Assembly: GCF_040448675.1 (NCBI RefSeq)
Contig: NZ_CP159289.1
Location: 3,889,001-3,953,000 of the forward strand
Length of the DNA: 64,000 nucleotides
Direction: 5' to 3'
From: Dyadobacter sp. 676
GTDB lineage: Bacteria > Bacteroidota > Bacteroidia > Cytophagales > Spirosomataceae
Shown: positions 19,140-28,500 of the stretch, piece by piece
Layout: each line of letters starts with the position of its first letter
Position numbering within the stretch: the first letter of the stretch is position 1
The notes under the pieces: model-generated
Database searches by the model: none
The model's input: only the letters and a program-made list of their open reading frames with translations
Told to the model about the DNA's origin: nothing
Translations under genes and position numbers: made by a program

Positions 19140-19499
19140 AATGGATTAAGTAATGGAGTGAAACAGTTAGGTAACCTTGTAAACAGAATAATCTTCTATT
19201 TTTAATTAATTTCATAAAATATTCGATTGTATAAAAATGTTTTAATGAGATATTAACTGAACAATTTCATTTTGTTTAAAATATTATATTTTAAAACGAG
19301 ATGTTTATAAGGGATTGTTACAGGTGGAAATCAAAGCTGCGGAATGGTGGTAATGAGGTATTTACCAAAATAGGGCGCGTTGCGCCGCATTTAGGCCTGT
19401 TATTGAAAGTAAGCGGCGTTTGAATTGCTATATTTGCATTCTGTTCAAAATGGGCGGTCCGGTGCCGTTCACATTCGCATATTTCGAATATAGCTTTAA
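19140..19499. other. AT-rich divergent intergenic region
   Basis: This 360-base stretch separates the SusC gene from thrA. It is clearly richer in A and T than its surroundings (for example 19195-19320) and contains no convincing open frame. It should hold both promoters; only the thrA-side -7 element is recognisable. Confidence 0.6.
19403..19436 (+). promoter_or_regulatory. candidate Bacteroidota promoter for thrA operon
   Basis: TATATTTG at 19429-19436 matches the TAnnTTTG -7 consensus. A TTG at 19403-19405 lies 23 bases upstream, in the range for the -33 element. Transcription would begin near 19442, about 58 bases before the thrA start. Confidence 0.45.
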
Positions 19500-21956
19500 A
19501 TGAAGGTTCTTAAATTTGGCGGCACTTCTGTCGGATCGGTCGACAGTATCAAAACGGTAATCAGTATCCTCGAAGAAAATCTGTCAAAAGGCGAACGCAT
19601 TGCGGTCGTTTTCTCGGCCATGGGCGGGGTCACGAACAGGCTTATCGAAATCGGGAAAATGGCGGCCGCCGGCAATACGGAATATGTCGAATTTTTGAAA
19701 GGTGTTGAAGAGCGGCATTTCGCGGTGGTGCGAGGGCTGATCCCGGTGAAAAATCAGAGCAGCACCTTTGCGGCCGTGCGGGGCCTTTTCAATGAGTTGG
19801 AAGATATTCTGCGGGGCGTTTCCTGGATCCGCGAACTGTCCGAGCGCACGCTCGACCTCATTATGAGCTTCGGCGAGCGGCTTTCGACGATGGTCATCAC
19901 CGAAATCCTCAAAAGTAAAGGTGTGGCGGCCGAGTTCTGCGACGCACGCCAGATCATCCGCACCAATGCTACTTACGGCATGGGGGACGTCAATTTCGAA
20001 GTTACCAATCATTTAATATTGGAGCATTTCGCGAAAAGTACGGCATTGCAATGCATTACCGGCTTTATCGCGTCCACTGCCGAGGGAACTACCACCACCT
20101 TGGGCCGGGGCGGCTCCGATTATACGGCATCCATCATAGGCGCGGCGCTGGAAGCCGATTCGATCGAAATCTGGACGGACGTCGATGGGATGATGACCGC
20201 CGATCCGCGCAAGGTCGCGAATGCATTTACAATCCCGTCCATTTCCTATGCGGAAGCGATGGAACTCTCGCATTTCGGCGCGAAAGTGATTTACCCGCCC
20301 AGCTTGCAGCCCGCATTTGCGAAGAACATTACATTGAAGGTCCTTAATACATTTAATACAGAATTTGAAGGGACATTTGTTCAAAAATCCGCTAACGGTA
20401 AGGAATATGCGATCACCGGTATTTCGTCGATCGACGAAATCGCGCTCGTGAATATCCAGGGCAGCGGGATGATCGGCGTCGCGGGCATTTCGGGACGTTT
20501 GTTCACCGCCCTTTCCAACAACGCCATCAGCGTGATCCTGATCTCACAGGCCTCGTCGGAGCATTCGATCTGTTTCTCGATCGACCCGAAAAATGCGCAG
20601 AAGGCGATTGAGGTGCTGGAAAAAGAGTTTACGACGGAAATCGGCCTGGGGCATATCGACGGCATTTCGGTGGAGAAGAACCTCTCGATCGTAGCCATCG
20701 TGGGCGAGGGCATGAAGAAGAATACCGGTATTTCCGGCAAGTTGTTCTCGGCTTTGGGCAAGAACGGTATCAATGTGGTAGCCACCGCGCAAGGTTCTTC
20801 GGAGCTGAATATTTCGGTGGTTATTTCAAAAAGCGACCTCTCCAAGGCATTGAACGCGATCCACGGCGTGTTCTTCCAATCGGAAACGCGCTCGCTGAAC
20901 TTGTTTATTGTCGGGGTAGGGCTGATCGGCGGCACATTGATCGAGCAAATCCGTAATCAGACCCAATATCTCCGCGAGGAAAAGCTGCTGAACCTGAATA
21001 TCGCCGGTTTGTCCAATACCAAAAAAATGCTCCTCGATCCGGACGGCATCAAGCCTGAAAACTGGCGGGACCGTGTCATGGATGAGGGCGTGAAAACGAG
21101 CCTGCCGGCATTCGTGCAGCGCATGATCGAGCTCAACCTCCCCAACAGCGTTTTTGTGGATTGTACGTCCGATAAGGACATTGTGCAGTATTACCACATG
21201 CTGCTCGACGCCAGCATCAGCGTTGTTACGCCGAACAAGGTCGCCAATTCGGGCAGCTATTCGGAATACATCGCATTGCAGCGAACCGCCTTGCAGCGCG
21301 GCGTGAAATTCCTGTATGAGACCAATGTCGGCGCGGGCCTGCCTATTATCAACACCATCCAGGGCCTCATTGCCAGTGGTGACAAGTTTTTGAAAATCGA
21401 AGCGATCCTTTCGGGAACGCTGTCTTATATATTCAACAATTTCGGGGGTGAAAACCGCTTTGTGGACGTCGTGAAAGAGGCGAAAGCCAAAGGCTTCACC
21501 GAACCCGACCCGCGCGACGACCTCAGCGGTGCCGACGTAGGCCGGAAAATCCTGATCCTTTCGCGGGAAGTCGGGGTGCCCCTGGAACCGGAGGAAGTGA
21601 AGATTTCACAAATATTGCCCGGCAATTGCCTGAATGCTCCCACCGTGGATGCATTCTTCGAAGAGCTGGAAATTTCTAATGCCTACTTCGCCGACATGCA
21701 GGCGGCAGCGGAAGCCAAAGGCGAAAAACTCCGCTACATCGCGACCCTGGAAAACGGTAAAGCGGCCATCGAGCTCAAAACCGTCGACGCATCGCATCCG
21801 TTTTTCACGCTGTCGGGAAGCGACAACATCGTATCCTTCACCACGGAACGTTACAAGGACCGCCCGCTGGTGATCAAAGGCCCGGGCGCCGGGGCCGAGG
21901 TGACAGCCTCGGGTGTGTTTGCGGATATCATGAGTATCAGTAGCTATTTGGGATAG
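19500..21956 (+). CDS. thrA: bifunctional aspartate kinase / homoserine dehydrogenase
   Basis: The 818-residue enzyme carries out the first and third steps of the aspartate pathway towards threonine and methionine. The kinase domain begins with KFGGTSVGSVDSI and has TLGRGGSDYTAS and EIWTDVDGMMTADPR. Two ACT regulatory repeats follow (about residues 310-460: INIQGSGMIGVAGISGRLF and VAIVGEGMKKNTGISGKLF). The dehydrogenase half starts with LFIVGVGLIGGTLIEQI (about 466) and contains TPNKVANSG, YETNVGAGLPII and ILSGTLSYIFNNF. Length and order match ThrA/MetL fusions. The ACT pair predicts feedback inhibition, most likely by threonine. It heads an operon that ends in thrB. Confidence 0.95.
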   Translation: MKVLKFGGTSVGSVDSIKTVISILEENLSKGERIAVVFSAMGGVTNRLIEIGKMAAAGNTEYVEFLKGVEERHFAVVRGLIPVKNQSSTFAAVRGLFNELEDILRGVSWIRELSERTLDLIMSFGERLSTMVITEILKSKGVAAEFCDARQIIRTNATYGMGDVNFEVTNHLILEHFAKSTALQCITGFIASTAEGTTTTLGRGGSDYTASIIGAALEADSIEIWTDVDGMMTADPRKVANAFTIPSISYAEAMELSHFGAKVIYPPSLQPAFAKNITLKVLNTFNTEFEGTFVQKSANGKEYAITGISSIDEIALVNIQGSGMIGVAGISGRLFTALSNNAISVILISQASSEHSICFSIDPKNAQKAIEVLEKEFTTEIGLGHIDGISVEKNLSIVAIVGEGMKKNTGISGKLFSALGKNGINVVATAQGSSELNISVVISKSDLSKALNAIHGVFFQSETRSLNLFIVGVGLIGGTLIEQIRNQTQYLREEKLLNLNIAGLSNTKKMLLDPDGIKPENWRDRVMDEGVKTSLPAFVQRMIELNLPNSVFVDCTSDKDIVQYYHMLLDASISVVTPNKVANSGSYSEYIALQRTALQRGVKFLYETNVGAGLPIINTIQGLIASGDKFLKIEAILSGTLSYIFNNFGGENRFVDVVKEAKAKGFTEPDPRDDLSGADVGRKILILSREVGVPLEPEEVKISQILPGNCLNAPTVDAFFEELEISNAYFADMQAAAEAKGEKLRYIATLENGKAAIELKTVDASHPFFTLSGSDNIVSFTTERYKDRPLVIKGPGAGAEVTASGVFADIMSISSYLG

Positions 21957-21998
21957 AAGGAGTTAAATTGCCGGCGTTATTCTGAACCATTTCAAGCG

Positions 21999-22337
21999 AT
22001 GAGCAACCGAAAAGTACCGGAATCGATAGCAGCGTTAGCGAAGGAGTTCGCAGAGGGCATTCGCGGGCTTTATGGCGACAGGCTGGACAAGGTGATACTT
22101 TTCGGCTCCTATGCGCGCGGGGAGCAGCACGAGGAGTCGGATGTTGACTTTTTGGTGGTTTTGAAAGGCATTGAGATCAATGGCTACCATGAAATTGGGT
22201 TAATGAGTCCTTTCACATTCGAAATGTCATTGAAATATGGTTTGTCGGTGTCGGCAGTGCCAATGTCAACAGAAAAGTTTGAAGGAAACAAATCTCCTTT
22301 GTCAAGTAATATACACACTGAGGGAATTTTATTATGA
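21999..22337 (+). CDS. MNT-type nucleotidyltransferase (MntA-like antitoxin)
   Basis: This 112-residue protein has the minimal nucleotidyltransferase motif GS-x10-D-x-D at residues 36-50 (FGSYARGEQHEESDVD). Such MNT proteins are typically encoded with a HEPN partner; in characterised MntA/HepT systems the MNT protein neutralises the HEPN RNase by adding AMP to it. Here the HEPN gene follows at once with an ATGA overlap. The pair lies 42 bases after thrA and overlaps thrB, so it is transcribed with the threonine genes. The distal half is more AT-rich than the neighbours, which hints at acquisition. Confidence 0.85.
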   Translation: MSNRKVPESIAALAKEFAEGIRGLYGDRLDKVILFGSYARGEQHEESDVDFLVVLKGIEINGYHEIGLMSPFTFEMSLKYGLSVSAVPMSTEKFEGNKSPLSSNIHTEGILL

Positions 22338-22729
22338 GAGAGGCTGCTATCCAAAGCATCGTAGAGAAAGCACTTGACTGTCTGAAAAAAGCTAAACAAT
22401 GTTATTCCGGTGAAATGTACGATGTGGCTTTGAATAGGGCTTATTATGCAATGTTTCACAGCATTCAGGCATTGCTTTCTTCAATTGGCGCTAGCCTGAA
22501 TAAATCGCACACCGGCACGCACAATGCCTTTCACAAAGATTTTATCGCGACAGGGATTGTATCCCGTGAATATGGGGTCGCCCTCAAGCGTATTTTCGAG
22601 CAGCGACAGTTTGGTGACTACGACTACGAGGAGGTGCATGAAGAAGAAGCAGCCAAAGGGATTGCGGACGCTGAAAAGTTTGTTTTGGCAGCCCTTCAAT
22701 ATTTAAAGGAAAACAACCATTTACAGTGA
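22334..22729 (+). CDS. HEPN domain protein (HepT-like toxin candidate)
   Basis: The 131-residue all-helical protein has the HEPN core NRAYYAMFHSIQALL with R35 and H42 forming an R-x6-H motif, within the R-x4-6-H range of HEPN RNases. It is coupled to the MNT gene by an ATGA overlap (22334-22337) and to thrB by a GTGA overlap (22726-22729). MNT/HEPN pairs are two-gene toxin-antitoxin modules in many prokaryotes, but others are only loosely connected to toxicity, so toxin activity is inferred. The tail is rich in acidic residues (DYDYEEVHEEEAA). Confidence 0.85.
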   Translation: MREAAIQSIVEKALDCLKKAKQCYSGEMYDVALNRAYYAMFHSIQALLSSIGASLNKSHTGTHNAFHKDFIATGIVSREYGVALKRIFEQRQFGDYDYEEVHEEEAAKGIADAEKFVLAALQYLKENNHLQ

Positions 22730-23658
22730 ATTCAGTAAAAGCTTTTGCGCCGGCGACAGTCGCTAATGTGTCGTGCGGGTTTGATATTTTCGGGTTTGCC
22801 ATTCAGGAGCCGGGGGATACCGTTGAGTTGTATAAGCGGGACGAGCCGGGGATTGTTATTACGGAAATCACTGGCGATGAAGGGCGGTTGCCGCGCCAGG
22901 CTGAGAAGAATTCGGTGACGGTGGTGATGCTGGCTTTGTTAAAACACCTGGGAATCAAAGACCTGGGCTGCGAAGTCATTTTGCGAAAAAATATGCCTCT
23001 CGGCAGCGGAATGGGTTCCAGCGCGGCAAGTGCGGTGGCGGGAGTGGTAGCCATGAATGAATTGCTGGGCAATCCGTTGAGCCGCAAAGAGCTGTTGCCA
23101 TTTGCCATGGAAGGCGAGCGCATTGCTTCGGGTTCGGCACATGCGGACAATGTCGGGCCATCGCTGTTGGGCGGTTTTGTGGTGATTCGCAGTTACAACC
23201 CACTGGATATCTTTACAATCCCGGTGCCGGATGACCTGTATTGTACGCTCGTTCACCCCGATATCGAGATCAATACCAAGGATGCCCGCTTCATTTTGCG
23301 GAATGAGGTCTCTTTGAAAAATACAATCGCTCAAATGGGCAATGTGGCAGGTCTGGTAGCCGGACTGATGAAAGCGGATTATGACCTGATTAGCCGCTCG
23401 ATGGTGGATGTGATCATCGAACCCGTTCGTTCGATCCTGATCCCAGAGTTTAAAGACGTAAAGCAGGCAGCTATTTCCAATGGCGCGCTGGGATGCAGCA
23501 TTTCAGGTGCCGGGCCGTCGATGTTTGCATTGAGCCGGGGAATGGAGAACGCGAAAAATGCGGGTAGGGCAATGCAGGAACGGTTTGCGAGTGCAGGGAT
23601 CGAATCGGCGGTGCATGTTTCCCGGATTAACCAGGGCGGGGCGGTGATATTACAATGA
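22726..23658 (+). CDS. thrB: homoserine kinase
   Basis: The 310-residue GHMP kinase phosphorylates homoserine, the step before threonine synthase. It starts with KAFAPATVANVSCGFDIFGF, has the ATP-binding loop PLGSGMGSSAASAVAG at about residues 88-103 and the C-terminal motif GCSISGAGPSMFAL. A GTG start overlaps the stop of the HEPN gene by four bases, so its translation is coupled to that gene. The normal third partner, thrC, does not follow; after the stop comes a repeat region, so thrC is probably elsewhere. Confidence 0.93.
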   Translation: MNSVKAFAPATVANVSCGFDIFGFAIQEPGDTVELYKRDEPGIVITEITGDEGRLPRQAEKNSVTVVMLALLKHLGIKDLGCEVILRKNMPLGSGMGSSAASAVAGVVAMNELLGNPLSRKELLPFAMEGERIASGSAHADNVGPSLLGGFVVIRSYNPLDIFTIPVPDDLYCTLVHPDIEINTKDARFILRNEVSLKNTIAQMGNVAGLVAGLMKADYDLISRSMVDVIIEPVRSILIPEFKDVKQAAISNGALGCSISGAGPSMFALSRGMENAKNAGRAMQERFASAGIESAVHVSRINQGGAVILQ

Positions 23659-23660
23659 TC

Positions 23661-23720
23661 CGCCGTGGAACGGGGAATGAGTGAATGATTGAATGATTGA
23701 ATGAGTGAATGAGTGAATGG
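23661..23720. repeat. interspersed repeat copy A with 8-base tandem units
   Basis: CCGTGGAACGGGGAATGAGTG at 23663-23683 (one base more than shown in parts) is shared with copies at 53297 and 56593. It runs into GAATGATT/GAATGAGT units repeated about five times. No coding potential is seen. Confidence 0.65.
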
Positions 23721-23747
23721 GGCGTCGGAAAGAGCGTGCGAGTAGTG

Positions 23748-23917
23748 AGAAATGCCGTTGGGCATAAAATATCGGTAGCAAAAATGTGGGCTTTACAATT
23801 TCTCGAAATGCCCTTGGGCATGTAACAACAAGGCATCGTCAGGGGCCGCACGGTATCTGTTGTGGCATCCCTGAAGGGATTTCGATAATAGGGGTACAAC
23901 CTTCTGACTACCGATAT
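23748..23917. repeat. non-coding repeat element with direct and inverted copies
   Basis: GAAATGCCGTTGGGCAT (from 23750) and GAAATGCCCTTGGGCAT (from 23806) are near-identical direct copies 56 bases apart. ATATCGGTAG at 23769-23778 is the exact reverse complement of CTACCGATAT at 23908-23917. Together they resemble a degenerate REP- or MITE-like element. There is no protein-coding signal. The whole gap between thrB and the next gene (23659-24046, 388 bases) is occupied by this and the preceding repeat. Confidence 0.5.
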
Positions 23918-24046
23918 TACATCGCCACGCGAAATCACTACGTGCTGCGAGTAATGACCGGGGTGAATTACGTGTTTTCGACCACAATGTGAACTTTCAG
24001 GTTCGGTTAAAACGTTAATTTGGACAGGTAATAAAACATTAAAAAA

Positions 24047-24373
24047 ATGGTTACGGTAAGCGATTCAGCCAAAAATAAAATTGTAGAACTCCGCAAGGCT
24101 GACGGTTTTGAAGACGATTATCAGATTCGCGTCGGTGTGCTGGGCGGTGGTTGCTCGGGTTTGACTTATAATCTGGAATTCAATTCGGAATCGAGGCCGA
24201 ACGACATGGTTTTCGAGGACAAAGGCGTGAAAATTATCGTAGACAAAAAGAGCCTTTTATACCTGGCCGGAACGACCCTCGACTTTACCGACGGCCTGAA
24301 CGGAAAAGGCTTCCAGTTCATCAATCCCAACGCCACACGTACTTGCGGATGCGGCGAAAGCTTTGCGGTATAG
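24047..24373 (+). CDS. IscA/ErpA-family iron-sulfur cluster assembly protein
   Basis: The 108-residue protein carries the three family cysteines: C36 in GGGCSGLTYNLEF and C100/C102 in TRTCGCGESFAV. It matches the A-type carrier proteins (HesB/IscA/SufA/ErpA) that pass 2Fe-2S or 4Fe-4S clusters to apo-enzymes. It stands alone here, away from a suf or isc cluster, with its own strong terminator. Which member of the family it is cannot be decided from sequence alone. Confidence 0.93.
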   Translation: MVTVSDSAKNKIVELRKADGFEDDYQIRVGVLGGGCSGLTYNLEFNSESRPNDMVFEDKGVKIIVDKKSLLYLAGTTLDFTDGLNGKGFQFINPNATRTCGCGESFAV

Positions 24374-24402
24374 CCAGATTATTAAAATATTTTATTTTCA
24401 GG

Positions 24403-24436
24403 AAACGCGCTCCGAAACCCGGAACGCGTTTTTTTT
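24403..24436 (+). terminator. intrinsic terminator after the Fe-S assembly gene
   Basis: AAACGCGCTCC pairs with GGAACGCGTT around GAAACCC and is followed by eight T. Confidence 0.85.
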
Positions 24437-24507
24437 ATCGTTTTGAATGGATTTAATTTGAACCGTCTTTTTACACACCGCATTAAGGAACGTTTAAATC
24501 CATTTGA

Positions 24508-25407
24508 ATGAAACCAACTCTTTTGATTTTGGCTGCCGGCATCGGTAGCAGGTACGGAGGTATCAAGCAGCTCGACCAGTTCGGTCCCAACGGAGAAACC
24601 ATCATCGATTATTCTTTATACGACGCCATTCGCGCAGGTTTTGGAAAAGTAGTTTTTATCGTACGTCAGGAGATCAAGGAAAACGCCGAGGCCGTTTTTA
24701 CCCCGAAACTTAAAGGTAAGATCGACTTCGACTTTGCAATCCAGGGCATTCAATCGTATGTTCCCGAAGACCTTGGCACCGTTGAGCGCACCAAGCCGTG
24801 GGGAACGGGGCATGCAACCCTTTGCGCCTGGGAAAAAACCGACACGCCTTTCGCTGTCATCAACGCCGACGATTTCTACGGTCGCGACGCGTTCGAAACC
24901 ATGGCCAACTTCCTGCAAAACGACACCAACGACCGGCAGCATGCCATGATCGGCTATGAACTGAAACGGACATTGTCCGAAAACGGCACCGTCTCACGCG
25001 GCGTATGTGTGGAGGGTGCGGACCACAACCTGGAATCCGTCGTGGAACGAACCAAAATTTACGAAGAAAACGGCGTCATCTATTTCGAAGAAGGCGAAAC
25101 CCGCACGGAGCTGGCACCTGAAACGCCGGTTTCCATGAATTTCTGGGGCTTCAAACCGTCGATGTTCCCGATTACCAGGGACCTCTTTGAAAAATACGCC
25201 CGCGAAAATATCGATACGCCCAAAGCGGAGTTCTACATCCCGACCGTGATGACGCACATCATTAAAAATGGCCTGGGCGACTGCCGTGTGTTCCGCATTG
25301 CTTCGGACTGGTTCGGGGTTACCTATCCCGAGGACAAGCCGTCGGTGCAAGCGTCATTGACTGCGCTGCATGCGGCGGGAGTTTATCCTTCGAAGTTGTG
25401 GGAATAA
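24508..25407 (+). CDS. sugar-phosphate nucleotidyltransferase-like protein
   Basis: The 299-residue protein starts with the NTP-transferase signature LLILAAGIGSRYGGIKQLDQ, the glycine- and lysine-containing nucleotide-binding loop. It also has PWGTGHATLCAW and INADDFYGRDAF, the metal-binding Asp segment. It belongs to the MobA/GlmU/RmlA-like fold and is of the type often annotated as 'sugar phosphate nucleotidyltransferase' in Bacteroidota; the sugar and nucleotide are not evident. No glycan-synthesis genes adjoin it. It is convergent with the FG-GAP array. Confidence 0.8.
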   Translation: MKPTLLILAAGIGSRYGGIKQLDQFGPNGETIIDYSLYDAIRAGFGKVVFIVRQEIKENAEAVFTPKLKGKIDFDFAIQGIQSYVPEDLGTVERTKPWGTGHATLCAWEKTDTPFAVINADDFYGRDAFETMANFLQNDTNDRQHAMIGYELKRTLSENGTVSRGVCVEGADHNLESVVERTKIYEENGVIYFEEGETRTELAPETPVSMNFWGFKPSMFPITRDLFEKYARENIDTPKAEFYIPTVMTHIIKNGLGDCRVFRIASDWFGVTYPEDKPSVQASLTALHAAGVYPSKLWE

Positions 25408-25450
25408 CCCTTCGCCGAAGGTTGCCCGGATATAAGGTTAATCTAACAAA

Positions 25451-25482
25451 AAAGGCGTTCACGAACATTCGCGAACGCCTTT
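25451..25482. terminator. bidirectional terminator at the end of the FG-GAP array
   Basis: AAAGGCGTTC pairs with GAACGCCTTT (inner bases also pair imperfectly). It lies between the nucleotidyltransferase gene and the last gene of the FG-GAP array and has A- and T-runs for both directions. Confidence 0.85.
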
Positions 25483-25515
25483 GGCATTACCACTAAACCT
25501 TATCGATACTATTTT

Positions 25516-28500
25516 TCAACGGCTTATCAGGATTTTGCGGGTCGTGTGGGAACCGTCCGTTTTCGTGATGATCAGGACGTAAGCGCCTTCCGGGAATTGG
25601 CTCACATCAATAAATGGCTGGAACGTGTTTGACTGATAGACGACCAGCCCGCTTGCTGCAAGGATTTTCAAATTCCGCACCCGGTCGTTGGCCTTGAAAT
25701 CGATATTCAACCGGTTGGAAACAGGGTTAGGATAAATCGTGGCTAGTTCCGGTGCTTTCCCTTTCTCCAAATGAATGATTTTCTTTTCAATGTTTTCTGC
25801 TAAATCATTTCCCTCTTCTTCCGGCACCGGTGCGGTGCTGTTGCCCATCAGATAAGCCGGTAAATAGCGCCATGGCCCATAGGATTGCCCGGTCAATGCC
25901 AAAACAGGATCATATTTGACACGCACGCGCACTTTGGTTCCCGGCCCTTGCTTGTCTATTACATTTTTAAGCTCCAAACCAGTGGTTCCCAGATTCGAAT
26001 AGGCACTTTGTGAATTTGACGATTGGGTACTATTGGTAATACGGTTGTTGCTGCCTTTGGAGAAGCCTTGCGCCAACGGCTTGGTTTCCCATACCAGCTT
26101 GCCTTTGTTTCGGCCGGTGAAGGATTTGGCAAACAGGCCCGCACCGAAGTTGGCTTGCGGGAATTGGGTGTGGTTGATGGGGGTGGCGAGGTCGGTGTTG
26201 TAGAGGCGGAGGTTGTTCAAGACACCCAACGCACTGTTTCCATAATATAGCAGAGCAATTCCTTCATTAGGCTCGGGATTGTCATACATATAAGCGCCGG
26301 TTACAATGTCCGAATAACCATCTCCGTTGACATCGCATGCTGACACGGATATTCCTAGCTGACTACCGAACTGATTATTGGAAAAGGCTTTAGCCGAATT
26401 TGCATCTATGCCATTGGCGGTTCCAAAATACAAATACACAGCACCTGCCATAGCGTTACCGTTAAACTCACCCGGGCTTCCGACGGACACATCGCTGTAT
26501 CCATCGCCGTTAATATCCCCGGCGCTGGAAACGGAAAAACCAAAATTTGAGTTTGCATTCTCCCCTTTTAAAATGGTGGGATTATTCACATTCAGGCCAT
26601 TGCCTGAACCAAAGAAAATAAGTGCGGCACCTGTTTGTCCGGAGGGGTGGATATAGAACGGAGCCCCTATTAATACCTCACCAAAACCATCCCCATTAAT
26701 ATCTCCTGCGCTTGACACCGAACTCCCCGTGTTGCCGCTTCCACTAATGGTAACAGGCTGTTGCGCAGACAGCCCACTTGCAGCTCCATAATATAGAAAA
26801 GCTGCTCCATTGCTGTTGTAATTAGGTGCACCCACTAATATGTCATCAAACCCGTCGTTGTTTACGTCGCCAGCGTTTGAAACGGCGTCACCAAACAAAG
26901 CACTCGTGTTGTTGATTTGTAAGGTTGTATTCGAGGAAGGACTGATTCCTTCCGCTCCGCCAAAATAGACGATCGCTCTGCCTTGTTGAAGTAAATCATG
27001 GCGACATTGCCCTAGTAAAACCTCTCCATAGCCATCTCCATTGACGTCGCCTGCCTTTGAGACGGATGTTGACAACTGCATACCGAAGTAATTGCTTTCT
27101 AGAAGTGTGGGTTTGTCGATAGAAACACCATTTTTAGATCCATAGTAAATCATTGCAGCCCCCTGGTAGCTTTGATTACTGCCGTAACGCTGGATACCCA
27201 CGATAATATCGCCATATCCATCCGCATTCGCATCACCTGCTGACGACACCGAACATCCCATAAATGCATCTGCCTGATTGATTTCTAATTGTTTGACTGA
27301 TGCTAATTGCAAGCCTGATTTAGAACCATAATACACAAATGCGGCACCCTCGTTGCTTTGCCCGTTATCAAATCCCGGTGAACCAACAACTATATCACTG
27401 AAACCATCGGCATTAACATCACCTGCATCCGAAATTGAGCGTCCAAAGAACGAGTCCGTCTGATTGAGTTCGAGTATGACCGGGATATTCTCTATATCTT
27501 TCGAGCCCCCATACCAAACAAACACACTCCCCTCATCGGTCTGCCCATGATCAAAAGCATAACTTCCCACCAGCACATCGCTAAACCCGTCCCCATTCAC
27601 ATCACCAGCCGGAGCTACCGCACTGCCCAACCATGCGTCACCCTGGTTACTTTCCAGGACCGATAGCGGCGTTGCGTTCAATCCGTTTTGAGAGCCCTGG
27701 TAGATGAATGCGGCACCTTCGTTTTGCTGCCCTTTGTCGTAATACCTGGCCCCGACGATTAAATCTGCAAAGCCATCGGCGTTTACATCACCCGCGCAGG
27801 CCACCGAAATTCCGAATTGCGCTTCCGCCTGGTCGCTTTCGAGTGTCAGCGCAGGTACCGTGTTGATGCCATTGGCAGAACCGTAATGGATCATGACCAC
27901 ACCCTCATTGCTGCTACCCTTGTCGTATTGATACGCACCTAGCGCCACGTCGGAGAAGCCGTCCCCGTTCACGTCGCCCGCGGAGGCGAGCGCATGCCCG
28001 AGCCGGGCATCGACCTGGTTGCTTTCAATCACCGTCGGGTTGGCGGTTATCAGTCCCGCAGCCGAGCCTTTGAAAATGAATGCTGCACCTTCCAGGGCTT
28101 GTCCGTTGCTATAAAACCGCGCACCGGCCATTACATCGCTGAACCCGTCGCCGTCCACATCGCCAGCACCCGCTACGGCAAAGCCCATCATGGCATTGGC
28201 CTGGTTGCATTCCATAAATGTTACCAATCCCAATCCATTCGGTGCACCCAGGATCAGAACGCCGACGCCTTCATTGGACTGCCCGTTGTCGAACTGATGG
28301 GCGCCCGCGAGCATATCCGAGTAACCATCACCATTGACGTCGCCCGCCATGGCTACGGAAATGCCCAAATTGGCTTCTGCCTGGTCGAGCTTGAAAACAT
28401 AAGGGCTGTTTGTGACCAATCCGTTTGCGGAACCTTTGTAGATCATCACCACACCCTCATTGGATGCCGAGGCATCGTAGTAGGGAACACCTACCATAAT

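Noticed and set aside
24508..25407. The nucleotidyltransferase as a molybdenum cofactor MobA linked to the mod genes
   Set aside because: It is 28 kb away from modABC and its length and motifs fit sugar nucleotidyltransferases better than MobA.
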